Assembly (NCBI GenBank): GCA_902763335.1
Contig: CACWRR010000001.1
Span: 110,282 to 174,281, forward strand
Source of the DNA: an uncultured Lachnospiraceae bacterium
GTDB taxonomy: Bacteria; Bacillota; Clostridia; Lachnospirales; Lachnospiraceae
Direction: 5' to 3'
Length of the DNA: 64,000 nucleotides
Shown in pieces: positions 61,743 to 64,000 of the stretch (its first letter is position 1; each line of letters begins with the position of its first letter). The notes beneath the pieces were generated by a model. It was given only the letters and a program-made list of their open reading frames with translations. It had not been told where the DNA came from and did not search any database. The position numbers and the translations under genes were made by a program.

Positions 61743-62471
61743 ATGAAAACAAGCAAAAAAGTAATATGTGCTTTAATGGTATGTATAATGGTCACAGGTT
61801 CATATATACCCGTAAAGGCAGAAAGGTATTCATATGACAATCTTGGAAGAGTTATCGGGGTGGAATATGATGATGGAAGTAAAGTTATATATACATATGA
61901 CGCAAACGGAAATATAACATCAATTAAGGTAATTGATTCAGTTACAAAGGATAATATCAAAGAAAGTTCAGAGAGTACCGGAATTACAGATACTACGAAA
62001 GAACAACATACTACAGGATCGACACAGAATACAACTAAAGCGATACAAGAGACTACATCCGTAGCAGATGAAAAAGAGTCAGAGAAGACAACAAAATCAG
62101 AAAGTACTACAGAAAATATAGTAACATCAAGCAGTAATACAGAAACAAAAACTAAAGAACCGGAGACAACCGGACATTTAGAAGAAATTATTACATCAGA
62201 AAAAGAAACAACATCTAAACAGCAAATCACTACAGAAGAAACCACACCTGAGGAAACAACGACAAAAAAAGGTAATACAGAGGAGGAGACTACAAAAAAG
62301 TTATCTAAAAAGACAAAAAAGAAAATACTTAAGTTAAAAAAGCAGCAGAAAAAAATAAAACAGACTATAAGAATGATGAAAAAAGTCAGATTTACCAAAT
62401 CGTTAAGACGTGAATTAAATAGGGTTTACAAATGGGTTGGAAGAGAAATTAAGAAATTGAGTAAAGGTTAA
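61743..62471 (+). CDS. Secreted protein with YD-repeat-like segment and Thr-rich stalk
   Basis: The product of about 242 residues starts with a signal peptide (about 1-28, ending VKA). Next is one short YD/RHS-like unit (SYDNLGRVIGVEYDDGSKVI, then YTYDANGNITSIKV), then a stalk of about 130 residues of Thr, Glu and Ser (many TTE and ETT motifs), and a very basic helical end rich in KK (KKQQKKIKQTIRMMKKV). YD repeats are normally found in large RHS polymorphic-toxin or wall proteins; this one has only one unit, so it is either a small surface adhesin or a remnant. The ATG 61743 is eight bases after GGAGG. It precedes a second secreted protein by nine bases. Confidence 0.75.
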   Translation: MKTSKKVICALMVCIMVTGSYIPVKAERYSYDNLGRVIGVEYDDGSKVIYTYDANGNITSIKVIDSVTKDNIKESSESTGITDTTKEQHTTGSTQNTTKAIQETTSVADEKESEKTTKSESTTENIVTSSSNTETKTKEPETTGHLEEIITSEKETTSKQQITTEETTPEETTTKKGNTEEETTKKLSKKTKKKILKLKKQQKKIKQTIRMMKKVRFTKSLRRELNRVYKWVGREIKKLSKG

Positions 62472-62480
62472 GGTGTGATT

Positions 62481-63923
62481 ATGAGGAGAAAATATAAGGA
62501 TATAATAAAAAAATCTTTAGCAGTAGTGCTGGCAGTTACGATGTTACCATTAGGTGATTACAGTAATGTGGTTATGGCAACAGAAGTAAATGATACAAGT
62601 GTAAGTAGTGAAAATAAAGAGACAGATAAAAATGAATATACAGATTTAGAAATTAAAGAAGATTATAATCTTAAAGAAGATATTGAGATAGGAAATCTAA
62701 AACAGACATCGGGAACTATAAATCTCAATGGACATATTATGAAAATTCATGGAGATTATATAAGCACAGGAGGTGAATTACAGATTGCAGGTGGTTCAGT
62801 ATATTGCAGCGGGCAGATTAATCTTGGAAGATACAGCTATATAAAAATGAATGACGTCAATGATTATATGTTTGCAGATAGTGGTATATCTATTCTCAGT
62901 GCATATTCAGAAAACCAGATAACAAATGGTGTAATAGAGACAAAAGGTGAATTAAATATTACGTCACAGGTTGTATCAAGATCAGGATACAATAAAATTC
63001 TGTTATCAGGAGACGGATTACAAAAAGTTGATATAGCTCAGGGTATATATGTGAATATATTAGAACTGGATAATCACAGTAATGATGGTGTGGATTTTAT
63101 TCGACCGGTAAATCATGTAAACATTATAAGGAATGATACGAAAATAACCATTGATGGTAAGGAAGGGATATATGGTCACACACTGACAGATGATGAATTG
63201 ATAGAGGGAGACTGCATACTGATTGAGGATACAATGAAACTTGACGGACATAGCCTTACCATAAACGGAAACCTTATACAGATGGGCGGAACAATGGATA
63301 TTGGAAATGGAGAGCTCACCGTAAATGGAGATTATCGTCTGCAATCTGTAAAATATGATGGTGAGACAGAGACATACGGAGTCAGTTCGGGAAGACTTAA
63401 AATGCTTGATGATGCAGGAATTGTTAATATAAATGGAGATTTTATATCGCAGACATCGGTAAAAGATGAGAATATACTTACGGCAGGTGTTATGCGTATA
63501 ACCGGAGATGTGAGTGTAAATTCCACTGTATCAGTCAATTCGTTTATGCCTACGGAAAATCATACCATAGTATTATGTGGAACCGACAAACAGGTAGTAA
63601 ATTTTGACAGATTTTATACCGGATCATCTCACATACAGAATCTTGAAATATTGAATGCAAGTGAAGCCGGAGTTGAATTTGGTGAAAAAACATTAGTAAC
63701 CGGAAATGTAAAAGATAATGGATATTTTGTAAAAGGATACCTGGTACCTTCATCAAATACAACATATACGGATGATGCATATCATGGTAACTGGTATATA
63801 TATAGCAGCTTAATAATATCAAATGAAAAGAATTTTCATATATATGGAGATATATATTCAAAAGGTGTACTTAATTTACAGGGAAAATTAACAGTTGAGG
63901 GAAAGTTTGAAACAAATAAGTAG
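62481..63923 (+). CDS. Secreted beta-helix-like surface protein
   Basis: The product of about 480 residues has a signal peptide (about residues 10-35, then ATEVNDTS) and a Ser/Glu/Asp-rich short stretch. A long repetitive beta-rich region follows, with units such as GTINLNGHIMKIHGDYISTG, MKLDGHSLTINGNLIQMGG and ILTAGVMRITGDVSVNS. It resembles the right-handed beta-helix or filamentous-haemagglutinin-type N-terminal part of large Lachnospiraceae RHS/surface proteins. It ends with a plain stop inside what looks like another repeat (LNLQGKLTVEGKFETNK), without a wall-anchor motif, so it may be truncated. ATG 62481 follows AAGGTG. Start, signal and length otherwise look intact. Confidence 0.75.
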   Translation: MRRKYKDIIKKSLAVVLAVTMLPLGDYSNVVMATEVNDTSVSSENKETDKNEYTDLEIKEDYNLKEDIEIGNLKQTSGTINLNGHIMKIHGDYISTGGELQIAGGSVYCSGQINLGRYSYIKMNDVNDYMFADSGISILSAYSENQITNGVIETKGELNITSQVVSRSGYNKILLSGDGLQKVDIAQGIYVNILELDNHSNDGVDFIRPVNHVNIIRNDTKITIDGKEGIYGHTLTDDELIEGDCILIEDTMKLDGHSLTINGNLIQMGGTMDIGNGELTVNGDYRLQSVKYDGETETYGVSSGRLKMLDDAGIVNINGDFISQTSVKDENILTAGVMRITGDVSVNSTVSVNSFMPTENHTIVLCGTDKQVVNFDRFYTGSSHIQNLEILNASEAGVEFGEKTLVTGNVKDNGYFVKGYLVPSSNTTYTDDAYHGNWYIYSSLIISNEKNFHIYGDIYSKGVLNLQGKLTVEGKFETNK

Positions 63924-63955
63924 AGGACAGCCTAAAAATAAAGGGCATAGCAAGT

Positions 63956-63979
63956 AAACCGCCTAAGCAGCCGGTTTTA
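63956..63979 (+). terminator. Possible weak terminator
   Basis: AAACCG (63956-63961) pairs with CGGTTT (63972-63977), followed by TTT AAAA. The stem is only six bp, so the call is tentative. The last 77 bases of the window show no coding frame I can support. Confidence 0.3.
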
Positions 63980-64000
63980 AAAATTGAATATATACACAAC

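Noticed and set aside
1..64000. CRISPR arrays, prophage genes, integrases, complete insertion sequences and tRNA genes
   Set aside because: I looked for regular direct repeats, transposase or phage motifs and tRNA T-arm patterns; only the tmRNA T-arm was found.

Overview
The window looks like a chromosomal segment of a low-GC, Gram-positive anaerobe of the Lachnospiraceae (Clostridia). The evidence is the AT-rich base composition, SigA-type promoters that often carry an extended TGn -10, strong GGAG-type ribosome binding sites, the fab/acc operon with FabK, the acyl-CoA dehydratase activase giant protein, a YtfI/YtfJ sporulation-associated pair and the tmRNA tag ANENLAYAA. I cannot name the species. 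Nearly all DNA is coding, mostly on the + strand, and housekeeping genes alternate with lineage-specific envelope and signalling genes. I see no prophage, CRISPR array, tRNA or complete insertion sequence.

Layout. 1-2145: end of an ABC-2 exporter (two permeases) and a PP2C phosphatase. 2199-9891: a eukaryotic-type kinase with zinc ribbon and leucine-rich repeats, a membrane protein, then MoxR ATPase, DUF58 protein and transglutaminase-like membrane protein. 9963-10688: an orphan FliD-like protein. 10750-18942: fatty-acid operon acpP-fabK-fabD-fabG-fabF-accB-fabZ-accC-accDA, with two FabT-like operators and a fabG that lacks four residues of its NADPH-binding motif. 18956-26915: membrane protein, gltX, UvrD-type helicase, DUF1292 gene, a 124-bp palindromic element able to fold as a four-way junction, a basic low-complexity protein, an NdpA-like protein and an exported trigger-factor-like lipoprotein. 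27053-30102: trans-translation locus rnr-smpB-ssrA. 30201-36925: lipoproteins, a two-component system, CheV and an acidic/lysine-rich membrane protein. 36995-39042: hisH-hisF-ung. 39086-43321: the 1411-residue activase on the minus strand behind a promoter with three repeated motifs.

43523-49498: LysM protein, inactive rhomboid-like protein, lysA, two unknown genes, the ytfI/ytfJ-like pair and a 47-codon membrane protein whose start lies inside a long RNA hairpin. 49525-52583: a split cobalamin-dependent methionine synthase (separate reactivation subunit plus MetH core). 52627-57481: rpmB divergent from asp23-fakA-like-recG. 57482-61362: murF, a soluble chemoreceptor-like protein and aspartate kinase. 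61506-64000: a leader with its own promoter and terminator, a secreted protein with a YD-repeat-like segment and a secreted beta-helix-like protein, the most accessory-looking part of the window.

How the genes work together. The fatty-acid operon encodes malonyl-CoA supply, the ketoreductase, condensing, dehydratase and reductase steps, but not FabH or a regulator. rnr, smpB and ssrA together rescue stalled ribosomes and degrade the faulty mRNA. The kinase/phosphatase pair flanks envelope genes. The strongest points for follow-up are the fabG deletion, the four-way-junction palindrome, the triple operator before the activase, the structured leader of the 47-codon gene, and the leader plus surface proteins at the right edge.
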